Source: Ilumatobacter fluminis (GTDB lineage: Bacteria > Actinomycetota > Acidimicrobiia > Acidimicrobiales > Ilumatobacteraceae). From it: a stretch of DNA of 64,000 nt. The notes beneath the pieces are model-generated. The model made no database searches. It saw only the letters and a program-made list of their open reading frames with translations, and was not told where the DNA came from. The position numbers were made by a program, and so were the translations under genes. Shown piece after piece: positions 51,391 to 60,655 of the stretch; within the stretch, counting starts at the first letter, position 1; each line of letters opens with the position of its first letter. The DNA lies in NCBI RefSeq assembly GCF_004364865.1, contig NZ_SOAU01000001.1:3504001-3568000 (forward strand). Direction: 5' to 3'.

Positions 51391-53769
51391 ATGCGGCGCA
51401 CCGCCATCGTCATCGCATTCGCCTCCGTCGTCGCCGCGTGTAGCGGCGGCGACGTCACCAGCACCCCGGTCGACACCGGACCGGAGCCGTCGGCGTTCAT
51501 CCCACCCAGCAGCACGACTGCACCGGACGCGAACGACGGTGACGCCGGCAACGGTGGCGACGGGAACGGGGACGACGGCGAGGTGCTCCCGACGGTGCCG
51601 CCCGCGCCGACGACCCGACCCGCACCGACGACGTTGCCGCCGTCGCCCGAGGTCAGGGCGACGTTCTCGGTGTCGCCGGGCATCGAGCAGGTGACCGTGC
51701 GCGGCGCCGAGCCCGACACCCTGCTCACCCTCGTCGATCGGGACGGATCGACGCTCGCCGCTTTTCCGACCGACGCCAACGGAGCGCTGATCTTCCGTGA
51801 CCTCGACGGCGGAACGATCGTGCGCGTTCGCGACGAGGCGTCGGTCTCGTCGGAGGTCAAGGTGATCGGGTTCGGCGACACCCCGACGCCGTCGTTCTAC
51901 GCCGAACAGCGCCTGCCGACCGACGGGCTCGGCTACATCACCACCCGTGACGGCACGACGCTGTCGGCGAGCGTGTGGCTCCCGGGCGAACCGGGCGACG
52001 GGCCGTACCCGACCGTGGTCGAATACTCCGGCTACACGCCGAGCGACCCCGGATCGACGGGCTTCCCCGACCTGTTCAACGCGCTCGGGTACGCCTACGT
52101 CGGTGTCAACATGCGCGGCACCGGATGCTCCGGCGGCTCGTTCCGCTACTTCGAACACGCCCAGAGCACCGACGGGTACGACGCGATCGAGGTCGTCGCC
52201 GCCCAACCGTGGGCGCTCGGCGGCCGGGTCGGCATGGTCGGGGTGTCGTATCCCGGCATCAGCCAGCTGTTCGTCGCCCGAACGCAACCGCCGAGCCTCG
52301 CGGCGATCACCCCGTTCAGCGTCATCGCCGACAGCTACGCCTCGACCCTGTACCCGGGCGGCATCCTCAACACCGGCTTCGCCGTCCCGTGGAGCGAGGC
52401 CCGTGAGGCCGACGCCGAACCCGAAGGCCAGGCCTGGGCCGCCGCCCGCATCGCCGCGGGTGACGACACGTGCACCGACAACCAGCTGCTCCGGCTCCAG
52501 AACGTCGACCAGACGGCCGTGATCCTCGACAACCCGTTCTGGACCGAAGCGACCTCCGGCGAGGTCGCGCCCCGGACGTTCGTCGACGAGATCACCGTGC
52601 CGACGTTCGTCGCCGGGGCGTGGCAGGACGAGCAGACCGGCGGTCACTTCGCCACCATGCTCGACGGCTTCACCGGCACCGACGCCTTCTACGCCTCGCT
52701 GACGAACGGCCTCCACACCGAGTCGATCGGACCGGCGGTCTTCCCCCGGTTCGTCGAGTTCCTCGACCTGTACGTCGCCGAGCGGGTCCCGTCGCTCGAC
52801 GGCGCCCGAACGGTCGCGCCGCTGCTCGCCGCCGGCATCTTCGGGACCGACGCCGCCACGTTGCCCGATGGCGATCGCTTCGCCGGGATGACGTACGACG
52901 AGGCGCTGACCGCGTTCGAGGCCGAGCCCCCGATCGAGGTGTTGTTCGAGGAGGGTGCGGCCGACGGTCTGCCGCCGCTCACACCGCTCCCCCGCTACTC
53001 GGCCGGGTTCGACGCCTGGCCGATCCCGGACGCCCAGGCGACGGCGTGGTACCTGTCGGGTGACGGCGTGTCCGGTGGCGTGCTCGCGAGCGAGCCGACC
53101 GACGCCGAGCCGGCATCGACCACGTACCTGGCGCTGCCCGAGGCCATTCCGCAGACGTTCTACGAGGGGTCGAGCTCGAGTATCTGGACGGTCGACGTCA
53201 CCTATGACTGGCAGGAGTCGGGCCCCGGCACGTACGCCGGCTGGCTCACCGAACCGCTCGCCGAGGACGTCGCCGTGATCGGTTCGGGGTCGGTCGACCT
53301 CTTCCTCCAGTCGAACCTGGGCGACACCGACGTCGAGGTGACCCTCACCGAGGTTCGCCCCGATGGTCAGGAGCTGTACGTGCAGAGCGGTTGGCTGCGG
53401 GCCTCGCATCGCGCCCTCGACGAGGCTGCGTCGACCGAGCTGCGGCCGGTCGCCACCCACCTCGAGGCCGACGCGGCGCCGTTGCCCGACGGCGAGTTCG
53501 AACTCGTCCGGGTCGAGATCCTGCCGGTCGGGCACGTCTTCCGCGCCGGTTCGCAGCTGCGGCTCGTCGTCGACGCACCCGGCGGCAACCGCGCCGTCTG
53601 GGCGTTCGACACCACGATCGCCCAGGGCGAGCAGGTCACCATCGGTCACGACACGATCACCCCGTCTCGGCTCGTCCTCCCGGTCGTCGATGGCATCGAC
53701 GCACCCGATCCGGCGCCGGCCTGCGATTCGCTCCGCGGCCAACCGTGCCGCACCTACCGCGCCCCGTGA
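51391..53769 (+). CDS. CocE/NonD family hydrolase, lipoprotein
   Basis: A 792-residue exported alpha/beta hydrolase of the Xaa-Pro dipeptidyl-peptidase/CocE type. Lipobox VVAAC (Cys 17) and an Asp/Gly/Thr/Pro linker come first, then a short beta domain (about 85-165). The hydrolase domain has the nucleophile elbow GMVGVSYPGISQ (Ser near 285), and the C-terminal jelly-roll domain (about 600-775) ends VVDAPGGNRAVW. Natural substrates, acyl esters or amides, are unknown. A family C repeat begins 11 bp after the stop. Confidence 0.88.
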   Translation: MRRTAIVIAFASVVAACSGGDVTSTPVDTGPEPSAFIPPSSTTAPDANDGDAGNGGDGNGDDGEVLPTVPPAPTTRPAPTTLPPSPEVRATFSVSPGIEQVTVRGAEPDTLLTLVDRDGSTLAAFPTDANGALIFRDLDGGTIVRVRDEASVSSEVKVIGFGDTPTPSFYAEQRLPTDGLGYITTRDGTTLSASVWLPGEPGDGPYPTVVEYSGYTPSDPGSTGFPDLFNALGYAYVGVNMRGTGCSGGSFRYFEHAQSTDGYDAIEVVAAQPWALGGRVGMVGVSYPGISQLFVARTQPPSLAAITPFSVIADSYASTLYPGGILNTGFAVPWSEAREADAEPEGQAWAAARIAAGDDTCTDNQLLRLQNVDQTAVILDNPFWTEATSGEVAPRTFVDEITVPTFVAGAWQDEQTGGHFATMLDGFTGTDAFYASLTNGLHTESIGPAVFPRFVEFLDLYVAERVPSLDGARTVAPLLAAGIFGTDAATLPDGDRFAGMTYDEALTAFEAEPPIEVLFEEGAADGLPPLTPLPRYSAGFDAWPIPDAQATAWYLSGDGVSGGVLASEPTDAEPASTTYLALPEAIPQTFYEGSSSSIWTVDVTYDWQESGPGTYAGWLTEPLAEDVAVIGSGSVDLFLQSNLGDTDVEVTLTEVRPDGQELYVQSGWLRASHRALDEAASTELRPVATHLEADAAPLPDGEFELVRVEILPVGHVFRAGSQLRLVVDAPGGNRAVWAFDTTIAQGEQVTIGHDTITPSRLVLPVVDGIDAPDPAPACDSLRGQPCRTYRAP

Positions 53770-53779
53770 CCCGACGACG

Positions 53780-53966
53780 GTCGGATGAGGTCAGACCTCA
53801 TCCGACCGTCCTGCACGCTCGACCCTGCATCACAGGTCGGATGAGGTCTGACCTCGTCCGACCGTCCTGCACGCTCGACCCTGCATCACAGGTCGGATGA
53901 CGGGTGGGGGTGGCACCTGGCACCCGGGGGTGAGGATGTGGTCGACTGGGTCGGATGAGTCAGACG
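53780..53966. repeat. Repeat array, family C (copy 2, four units)
   Basis: Units start at 53780, 53836, 53892 and 53950, a period of 56-58 bp. The first (53780-53806) is a perfect 12-bp-arm hairpin. The second (53836-53862) is its inverse with one change. The third is cut to nine bases (GTCGGATGA), and the fourth (GTCGGATGAGTCAGAC) lacks one G. The two 29-nt spacers 53807-53835 and 53863-53891 are identical. The fourth unit contains the ATG of the XRE regulator. Between the third and fourth lies GGTGGCACCTGGCACC. Confidence 0.85.
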
Positions 53967-54788
53967 ACCGATCACCGCAGCGAACTCGCGGAGTTCCTGC
54001 GCGCTCGGCGTGACGCGGTCACCCCCGAGCAGGTCGGTCTGCCGCGAGGAGCGTCGCGGCGGCGCACGCCCGGCCTCCGGCGCGAAGAGGTGGCGATGCT
54101 CGCCGGTGTCTCACTCACGTGGTACACGTGGCTCGAGCAGGGGCGACGCATCAACGCCTCTGACGACGTGCTCGCCGCGATCGGTCGAGCTCTCAAGCTC
54201 GACGACGCCGGCATCGAGCACCTCCTGGCGATCGCGCAGCCCTCCGCCGCACCGGTCGAGGCACCCCAGGAGGCGCCGACGGCACTGGTCCGACTGATCG
54301 AGGCGCTCGACCCGGCACCCGCCTACGTGCTCGGACCGCGCTGGGAGTTCCTCGCGTGGAACGCAGCGCAGGCCCGCCTGTACCCGCGTATCGTCGAACT
54401 CGACGGCGTCGAGCGCAACCTGCTGTGGGTGCTGTTCGGCGACCCGGCGACGCGGGAGCTGATCGTCGACTGGGACATCCACGCCCGACAAGCACTCGCC
54501 GAGTTCCGTGCCGGCACCTCGACCCTGCGCGGCGACCCCGGCTTCGCCGAGCTCGTCGACCGGCTCCACGGCGTGAGTGACGACTTCGCCCGCTGGTGGC
54601 GCGAACACGACGTGTCCGGCTTCGAGACACGGATCCGACGGTTCCACCACCCGGCGGCGGGTGAGTTGACCTTCGAGTACCAGCAGTTGGCCCCGCTGGA
54701 GTGGCCGAGCCTGCGGGTGAACTGCCAGCTACCGGTGCCCGGCGACGACAGTGCCGAGCGGCTCGCCGTCCGGCACTATCTCGTCTGA
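53955..54788 (+). CDS. XRE-family regulator with MmyB-like ligand-binding domain
   Basis: A 277-residue regulator. The N-terminal helix-turn-helix (about 10-75) has RRRTPGLRREEVAMLAGVSLTWYTWLEQGRRINAS. The C-terminal domain (about 105-270) has WEFLAWNAAQARLYPRI, LLWVLFGDPATRELIVDWD and FHHPAAGELTFEYQQLAP, the pattern of the MmyB-like domain that binds a fatty acid-like ligand. The ATG at 53955 lies in a family C remnant (GTCGGATGAGTCAGAC). No in-frame start upstream of it is likely. Targets are unknown. Confidence 0.88.
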   Translation: MSQTTDHRSELAEFLRARRDAVTPEQVGLPRGASRRRTPGLRREEVAMLAGVSLTWYTWLEQGRRINASDDVLAAIGRALKLDDAGIEHLLAIAQPSAAPVEAPQEAPTALVRLIEALDPAPAYVLGPRWEFLAWNAAQARLYPRIVELDGVERNLLWVLFGDPATRELIVDWDIHARQALAEFRAGTSTLRGDPGFAELVDRLHGVSDDFARWWREHDVSGFETRIRRFHHPAAGELTFEYQQLAPLEWPSLRVNCQLPVPGDDSAERLAVRHYLV

Positions 54789-54847
54789 TCGCAGATCGGA
54801 AACACAGGGTTCACACGCCCGACCGGCCTCGTTCAAGTCGTGCCGTC

Positions 54848-55345
54848 ATGATCGTGGGCATGCACAACGAGGACACCGACACCGTCGAGGCCCTGATCGT
54901 CGCGGCCGACCATCCATCACTGGCCGGCGACATCGACGAGTTCCTCACCCGCTTGCAGGTCGAGCGTCGCTACTTCGGCCCGACCGCGAGCAGCCGTCCC
55001 AAGCCGACGCGGGCGTTGCTCGCGTCGCTCCGCCAGCGCGGCGGGTTCCGGATGGCGGTCTTCGTCGAAGCGCAGGTCGTCGGGTTGGCCCGCATCGACG
55101 GTGCCGGCGAACTCTTCCTCGCCGTCGCGCCCGAGTACCGCAACGAGGGCCTGGGCACCGAGCTCGGCCGGGCGATGGTCGAGCGGGCGCGGCAGCTGCA
55201 CTACACCCGTCTCGTGATGCGGTCGTCACACCGGTCGGGCGCGATCCGGCGGGTCGGTGACGAACTGGGGTGCATGGTCGTGGACGGCCATCACGGCCGG
55301 ACCGAGTTCATCCTCGATCTGCTGCCGTCCGAGGTCTCCGCCTGA
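54848..55345 (+). CDS. GNAT-fold acetyltransferase
   Basis: A 165-residue single-domain protein. The acetyl-CoA motif is FLAVAPEYRNEGLGTELGRAMVERARQL (about 96-125) with R-x-x-G-x-G/A in YRNEGLG. Before it there is a beta-rich lobe with FRMAVFVEAQVVGLARIDGAGELF. Substrate is unknown. ATG at 54848; a second ATG four codons later (MHNED) is an alternative. The gene is convergent to the PfkB kinase, and the 3' end is 6 bp from a partial family A unit. Confidence 0.82.
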   Translation: MIVGMHNEDTDTVEALIVAADHPSLAGDIDEFLTRLQVERRYFGPTASSRPKPTRALLASLRQRGGFRMAVFVEAQVVGLARIDGAGELFLAVAPEYRNEGLGTELGRAMVERARQLHYTRLVMRSSHRSGAIRRVGDELGCMVVDGHHGRTEFILDLLPSEVSA

Positions 55346-55351
55346 CACCCG

Positions 55352-55445
55352 GTCGGTTGATGGTCGGTTGATGTCAGACATCAACCGACCGACCCGGGCG
55401 TCGGGTCACACACACCCGGTCGGTTGATGTCTGACATCAACCGAC
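55352..55445. repeat. Composite palindromic repeat, family A (copy 6)
   Basis: A partial unit GTCGGTTGATG (55352-55362) precedes a complete left unit (55363-55389). A right unit (55419-55445) is its exact reverse complement, with a 29-nt spacer between. The stop codon of the convergent kinase gene lies in the right unit. Confidence 0.9.
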
Positions 55446-56324
55446 GACTTCCGGGCGGGTCGGCGGGTCGGCACCGCGGCGGGTACAGACGATCGCCGCG
55501 ACGCGGGCGCCGAACGCGGCGGCATCGGCCAGGCGGTCGAGATCGTCGAACGCCGTCAGGTCGCCGCCGTCGGCCCACGCGACCAGGAACCCGGCCCCGA
55601 ACGAGTCGCCCGCACCGACGGTGTCGACGACGTCGACCGGCATCGACGGCACGCGCCGCTCGCCTGATCCGGTCACGACGTGGGCGCCGTCCGCTCCGGC
55701 GGTGAGCAGCACCACCTTCGGCCCCCGCTCGAGCAGGCCGCGAGCGGCATCGAGCGGCGCCGCACCCGGGACGAGATAATCGAGGTCGTCGTCGCTCACC
55801 TTCACGACGTCGGTGTGGAGCAGGATGTCTCGAACCCGATCGACGTACCGCTGACGATCGGGGATGATGTGCGGCCGACAGTTGACGTCGACCATCGTCA
55901 TCCCGTCGAAACCGGCGACCGTCGCCGCGACCGTGTCGGCCATGGGTTCGAGGACGAGACCGAGACCGCCGGCGAACAGGACGTCGCCCGTCGTCGTCGG
56001 CGGCGCGTCGAGTGCCGGGGCCGTGGTGCCGGCGAAGTAGAAGCGGTACGACGCCGCGCCGTGTTCGTCGAGTTCGGCGGCGGCGAGCGTCGTCGGCAGG
56101 TCGACCCGTGGAGCGGTCGACGTGTCGACCCCGTCGTCGGCGAGACGACGTGCCAGCATCGTCCCGAACCGGTCGGTCCCGAGCGCGCCGGCGAACGCGA
56201 CGTCGCCACCGAGACGCCCCACCCCACGTGCGGTGTTGAACGGGGCGCCGCCGGCCGCTGCCTCCACCGACCCGTCCGGGTCGATCACGAGGTCGATCAG
56301 TGCTTCTCCGACGACGACGATCAC
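55437..56324 (-). CDS. PfkB family carbohydrate kinase (fructokinase-like)
   Basis: A 295-residue ribokinase-fold kinase. The N-terminal MIVVVGEALIDLV, GGAPFNTARGVGRLGGDVAFAGALGTDRFGTML (about 25-57) and the catalytic DVVDTVGAGDSFGAGFLVAWADGG near 230 (Asp base in GAGDS) are clear. The sugar, probably fructose, is not determined. GTG start at 56324. The last residues Val-Val-Gly and the stop are encoded by the right unit of the family A repeat, so the C-terminus may have been altered by it. Confidence 0.9.
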   Translation of the reverse strand: MIVVVGEALIDLVIDPDGSVEAAAGGAPFNTARGVGRLGGDVAFAGALGTDRFGTMLARRLADDGVDTSTAPRVDLPTTLAAAELDEHGAASYRFYFAGTTAPALDAPPTTTGDVLFAGGLGLVLEPMADTVAATVAGFDGMTMVDVNCRPHIIPDRQRYVDRVRDILLHTDVVKVSDDDLDYLVPGAAPLDAARGLLERGPKVVLLTAGADGAHVVTGSGERRVPSMPVDVVDTVGAGDSFGAGFLVAWADGGDLTAFDDLDRLADAAAFGARVAAIVCTRRGADPPTRPEVVG

Positions 56325-56430
56325 GGCATCGAGTGTGCCACACGGGCCACAACCCGATCCGTGTCGCCCGGAGGAGCGACATCGGGGTGTCGCGAATGAC
56401 GAGCGGCGCGAGTTGGGGCAGTATGAGGGT

Positions 56431-59400
56431 GTGACCGATACCGCACGACCGGACGTGTCCGCCTACGAGCTCGCCGACCGGTACCGCCGACAAGACGGCC
56501 GGGTCTTCGTCTCGGGACTCCAGGCGATCGCCCGTCTGCCACTCGACCAGCTGTTGATCGACCGGGCTGCCGGGCTGAACACCGCTGCGTTCATCAGCGG
56601 CTATCAGGGATCACCGGTCGGCGCCTACGGCGACGAGGTCGACCGGGCGATCAGGGCCGTGCCCGATCTGCCGATCGTCAACCAACGCGGCGTGAACGAA
56701 GAGCTCGGCGCGACGGCGGTGATGGGCAGCCAGCTCGCCGTCACCCTCGACGACTGCAAGTACGACGGCGTGCTCGGCATCTGGTACGGCAAGGCGCCCG
56801 GCCTCGACCGGGCGAGTGATGCGATCCGACACGGCGTGTTCGCCGGTGCCGCACCCAAGGGTGGCGTCGTCGCCGTGGTCGGCGACGATCCGAGTGCCAA
56901 GTCGTCGACCCTGCCGACGTCGAGCGACGCGACGTTGCACGACCTCCACATGCCGGTGCTGTACCCCGGTGACGCCCAGGAAGCGCTCGATCTCAGCCGT
57001 CACGCCGTCGCCGTGTCGCGGGCGTCGGGGATCTGGGCCGGACTGAAGGTGGTGACGGCGGTCGCCGACGGCACCGGCACGATCGACGTGCACCCCGAGC
57101 GCGTGACGCCGATCATCCCGGAATGGGAAGTCGACGGGAAGCCCTACGTGCCGCAGCCCAACGGCCGACTGATCACGCCGTACACGTTGGAGATGGAGCA
57201 GGAGTTCCACGAGGTTCGCACCCAGATCGCACGCGAGTACGCCGTGCTGAACCGGCTCAACCGGGCGACCGTCTACTCCGGCGACGACTGGGTCGGCATC
57301 GCGGCGTCCGGCCACACCTACCACGAACTGCGCGAGGCGCTCCGGCTGATCGGCCTCGACACCGACGACGACCTGCGCGCCGCGGGCATCCGGCTCGCGC
57401 AGCTGATGATGCCGCTCCCGCTCGACCGCCACGACGTGCGACGCTTCGCCCAGGGGCTGAGCGACGTGATCGTCGTCGAGGAGAAGAACCCGACCCTCGA
57501 ACTCCTCGTCCGCGACGCCCTCTACGACGTCCCGGACCGGCCGCGCGTCTGGGGCAAGATCGACGAGGAGGGTCGCTCCCTGCTCCCCTACAACGGCCTA
57601 CTCGACGCCACCACGATCGTCCCGGCGCTGCGCCACCACCTGTCGAAGCGGATCGCCGACCGACTCGCGCCCGAGCCGCCACCCGAACGCCAGCGCGACC
57701 TCATCCCACTCACCGTCAACCGTGCGCCGTTCTACTGCTCGGGGTGCCCGCACAACCGCAGCACCCGAACCGAGTCGGGCACCCTGGTCGGCGGCGGGAT
57801 CGGCTGCCACGGCATGATCGCGTTGATGGACCCCGAGCGGGTCGGCGACATGGTCGGCCTGACCTGCATGGGCAACGAGGGCACCCAGTGGATCGGCATG
57901 CAGCCGTTCGTCGAACGCGACCACCTGATCCAGAACCTCGGCGACGGCACGTTCTTCCACTCCGGCTCGCTGGCGATCCGGGCATCGGTCGCTGCCGGCA
58001 CCGACATCACCTACAAGCTGTTGCACAACGGCACCGTGGCGATGACCGGCGGCCAGGACGCAGCCGGCGCCGTCGACGTCCCCGAGATCGCGACGATGCT
58101 GAAGGCCGAGGGTGTCCGACGCATCATCGTGACCTCCGACGCCCCCGAGCGTTTCGACGGCGTCACGTTCCCCGCCGGCGTCGAGGTGTGGGACCGGGTC
58201 CGGTTCGACGAGGCCCAGACCACGCTCGCCGCGGTGAAGGGCACGACGGTCCTGATCCACGACCAGGGATGCGCGGCGGAGAAGCGGCGAGCCCGCAGCC
58301 GCGGCCTGATCGCCAAGCCGGGGTTCCGGGTCGTCATCAACGAGCGCATCTGCGAGGGTTGTGGCGACTGTGGCGACAAGTCGAACTGCTTGTCGGTCCA
58401 GCCGATCGACACCCCGTACGGCCGCAAGACCGCGATCCACCAGACCAGCTGCAACTTCGACATGACGTGCCTCGAGGGCGATTGCCCGGCGTTCGCGACC
58501 GTGAGCGTCGACCCCGACGCCCGACCCGAGGCGCGCGAGATCCCCGCCGCGCCGACCGAGTTCCCGACCCCGACGTGGTTGGTCGACCCGGACGAGTTCT
58601 CGCTCCGCCTCTCCGGTATCGGTGGCACCGGCGTGGTCACGGTCAGCCAGATCATCGGCACCGCGGCGATGCTCGACGGCTTCCACGTCCGCGGCCTCGA
58701 CCAGACCGGCCTCTCCCAGAAGGCCGGCACGGTCACGAGCGACGTCCGGGTGTCGCGGATCGCGCCGGCGTCGTCGAATCACGTCGTGCCGGGCGGGGTC
58801 GACTGCTACCTGTCGTTCGACCTGCTGTCGGGCGCCGGCGACAAGCATCTCGAAGGTGCCAGCCCCGACCGGACGGTCGTCGTCGGTTCGATCGACGCGG
58901 TCCCGACGGGCGAGATGGTCGTCGACCCGGGCGGCAAGCCGTTCCCGTCGTTCGACGTGTTGCGACGCCGCCTCGACCAGTCGTCACGGGCCGAACACAA
59001 CCGCTACGTCGACGCCGGTGCCGTCACCGGCGGCCTGTTCGGGAGCACCGCCACCGCCAACATCTTCGTACTCGGCGTGGCCGCTCAACTCGGTGCACTC
59101 CCGATCGCACCCGAGCACGTCGAACGGGCGATCGAACTCAACGGCGTCGCCGTCGACACCAACATCGCCTCGTTCCGGTACGGACGCCAGTGGGTCGTCG
59201 ACCCCGACGGTGTCGAGGCGATCGCCGGCATCACGACGCCTCGCGTCGAGACGCTCGACCAGCTCATCGACCGGCTGGCCGACGATCTCGCCGACTGGGG
59301 CGACCGCGGCGACGCCCGGCGGTTCCGGAAACAGATCGATCGGGTTCGCAGCGCCGAGCGACGCATCGACGAACACTCGACCGTCCTCACCGAGGCCGCC

Positions 59401-59868
59401 GCGCGCCACCTCCACAAGCTGATGGCGTACAAGGACGAGTACGAGGTCGCCCGCCTGGCACTGCTCGACGAGTCGCAGGCCCGTTACCGGGCCGTCGGTG
59501 GCGCCGACACGCGGGTCACCTACCATCTGCATCCGCCGATGCTGCGCGCGATGGGCATGCAGAAGAAGCTGAAGTTCGACAAGACCGGCGCCCCGTCGTT
59601 CAAGGCGCTCCGGGCGATGAAGCGACTCCGTGGCACCAAGCTCGACCCCTTCGGCTACGCCGAGGTCCGCAAGGTCGAGCGGGCGATGATCCCCGAGTTC
59701 GAGGCCGCGCTCGACACCATCGTCGCCGGGCTCGACGCCACCAACCTCGACGAGGCGGTGGCGATCGCCTCCCTCCCCGATCAGGTTCGCGGCTACGAGG
59801 ACATCAAGCTCCGGCGCGCCGAGGCGTACCGGGTCGAGCTGGCGGCCCGCGTCGCCGCCTTCGGCTGA
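56431..59868 (+). CDS. Indolepyruvate:ferredoxin oxidoreductase, fused alpha/beta
   Basis: A 1145-residue TPP-dependent enzyme that decarboxylates aryl pyruvates to acyl-CoA with reduced ferredoxin. Order: an alpha domain (NTAAFISGYQGSPVGAYGDEVDRA near 50) with QRGVNEELGATAVMGSQLA; the central NRAPFYCSGCPHNRSTRTES TPP segment (about 427-446); GMQPFVERDHLIQNLGDGTFFHSG; a ferredoxin-like ERICEGCGDCGDKSNCLS cluster (about 640); and a gamma-like domain (about 720-940: LRLSGIGGTGVVTVSQIIGTAAMLDGFHVRGLDQTGLSQKAG). A GTG start with a short TATGAG upstream is tentative. 20 bp upstream of the DtxR gene. Confidence 0.92.
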   Translation: MTDTARPDVSAYELADRYRRQDGRVFVSGLQAIARLPLDQLLIDRAAGLNTAAFISGYQGSPVGAYGDEVDRAIRAVPDLPIVNQRGVNEELGATAVMGSQLAVTLDDCKYDGVLGIWYGKAPGLDRASDAIRHGVFAGAAPKGGVVAVVGDDPSAKSSTLPTSSDATLHDLHMPVLYPGDAQEALDLSRHAVAVSRASGIWAGLKVVTAVADGTGTIDVHPERVTPIIPEWEVDGKPYVPQPNGRLITPYTLEMEQEFHEVRTQIAREYAVLNRLNRATVYSGDDWVGIAASGHTYHELREALRLIGLDTDDDLRAAGIRLAQLMMPLPLDRHDVRRFAQGLSDVIVVEEKNPTLELLVRDALYDVPDRPRVWGKIDEEGRSLLPYNGLLDATTIVPALRHHLSKRIADRLAPEPPPERQRDLIPLTVNRAPFYCSGCPHNRSTRTESGTLVGGGIGCHGMIALMDPERVGDMVGLTCMGNEGTQWIGMQPFVERDHLIQNLGDGTFFHSGSLAIRASVAAGTDITYKLLHNGTVAMTGGQDAAGAVDVPEIATMLKAEGVRRIIVTSDAPERFDGVTFPAGVEVWDRVRFDEAQTTLAAVKGTTVLIHDQGCAAEKRRARSRGLIAKPGFRVVINERICEGCGDCGDKSNCLSVQPIDTPYGRKTAIHQTSCNFDMTCLEGDCPAFATVSVDPDARPEAREIPAAPTEFPTPTWLVDPDEFSLRLSGIGGTGVVTVSQIIGTAAMLDGFHVRGLDQTGLSQKAGTVTSDVRVSRIAPASSNHVVPGGVDCYLSFDLLSGAGDKHLEGASPDRTVVVGSIDAVPTGEMVVDPGGKPFPSFDVLRRRLDQSSRAEHNRYVDAGAVTGGLFGSTATANIFVLGVAAQLGALPIAPEHVERAIELNGVAVDTNIASFRYGRQWVVDPDGVEAIAGITTPRVETLDQLIDRLADDLADWGDRGDARRFRKQIDRVRSAERRIDEHSTVLTEAAARHLHKLMAYKDEYEVARLALLDESQARYRAVGGADTRVTYHLHPPMLRAMGMQKKLKFDKTGAPSFKALRAMKRLRGTKLDPFGYAEVRKVERAMIPEFEAALDTIVAGLDATNLDEAVAIASLPDQVRGYEDIKLRRAEAYRVELAARVAAFG

Positions 59869-59876
59869 GGTTCACG

Positions 59877-59882
59877 TAGACT
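59877..59882 (+). promoter_or_regulatory. -10 element, leaderless start of the DtxR-family gene
   Basis: TAGACT ends 6 nt before the ATG at 59889, so the regulator can be transcribed separately from the preceding gene. Confidence 0.45.
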
Positions 59883-59888
59883 GACGAC

Positions 59889-60548
59889 ATGCCTGCGGCT
59901 GGTGAGCACCACCCGGCGTTCGAAGAGTACTGCGAGTGCATCTTCGAACTCGCTGAGGACGACCTCGACGTGATCCAGGCGCGGATCGCCGACCGACTGC
60001 AAGTCAGCCGGCCTGCGGTCAGCGAGATGATCCGACGCCTCGAGGGTGAGGGTCTGATCACGAACGAGGGCAAGATCTCGCTCACGCCGAAGGGCCTCGA
60101 GCTCGCGCAGCAGGTCGTGCGACGACACCGGCTCGCCGAGCGCTTCCTGACCGACGTGTTGCAGCTGTCGTGGGCCGAGGCGCACCACGAGGCGGGCAAG
60201 TGGGAACACGTGATCAGCGAGAACGTCGAGGTGGCGATGAACCGCCTGCTCGGCGATCCGACGACGTGTCCGCACGGCAACCCGATCCCGGGGAGTGACT
60301 ATGTCGAACTCGATCTGTCACCGCTGTCCGACCACCCGGTCGGTGAGCGGTTCACGGTCAAGCGCATCCCCGAAGAGCTCGAGTTCACACCCGGGTTGCT
60401 CGAGTTCCTCGAGCAGTCGTCGCTGCGTCCCGGCAGCTGCGGTGTCGTGACGGCGGCGTCACCCGACGGCACGTTGACGGTCGACATCGACGGTCAGGGC
60501 GTCGTCGGGGTCGGCTCCTTCGCCAGCGAACGCATCCTCGTCTCCTGA
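59889..60548 (+). CDS. DtxR/MntR family metal-dependent regulator
   Basis: A 219-residue regulator. The N-terminal winged helix (about 10-70) has FEEYCECIFELAEDDLDVIQARIADRLQVSRPAVSEMIRRLEGEGLI. The dimerisation/metal domain (about 72-140) has VRRHRLAERFLTDVL and HHEAGKWEHVISENVEVAMNRLLGDPTTCPHGNPIP, with Cys, His and Glu ligands of DtxR/IdeR. The C-terminal FeoA-like domain has residues 150-219. It senses Fe2+ or Mn2+ and represses metal-uptake genes. It directly follows an iron-sulfur enzyme, but the operon link is uncertain because a separate -10 is present. Confidence 0.92.
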   Translation: MPAAGEHHPAFEEYCECIFELAEDDLDVIQARIADRLQVSRPAVSEMIRRLEGEGLITNEGKISLTPKGLELAQQVVRRHRLAERFLTDVLQLSWAEAHHEAGKWEHVISENVEVAMNRLLGDPTTCPHGNPIPGSDYVELDLSPLSDHPVGERFTVKRIPEELEFTPGLLEFLEQSSLRPGSCGVVTAASPDGTLTVDIDGQGVVGVGSFASERILVS

Positions 60549-60563
60549 CGACGAACGGTGTCG

Positions 60564-60655
60564 GAACAGAAGGGGTCAGGCACCTTCTGTTCGAGACGTC
60601 ACGGTTGGCGCACCCCGCCCCTGTGAGAACAGAAGGTGCCTGACCCCTTCTGTTC
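60564..60655. repeat. Composite palindromic repeat, family B (copy 2)
   Basis: Left unit 60564-60592 and right unit 60627-60655 match family B copy 1 exactly, with a 34-nt spacer (60593-60626). It lies between convergent genes; the helicase stop codon (60654-60656 complement) is at the right edge. Confidence 0.9.

Noticed and set aside
51391-53742. Minus-strand 1155-residue frame extending the M20 peptidase
   Set aside because: The upstream 790 residues are antisense to the CocE-type lipoprotein and have no family pattern; the M20 motifs start after the GTG at 51354.
53780-53966. CRISPR-like second array
   Set aside because: Identical spacers, degenerate third and fourth units, and a coding start inside it. 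Local duplication of a palindromic element explains it.
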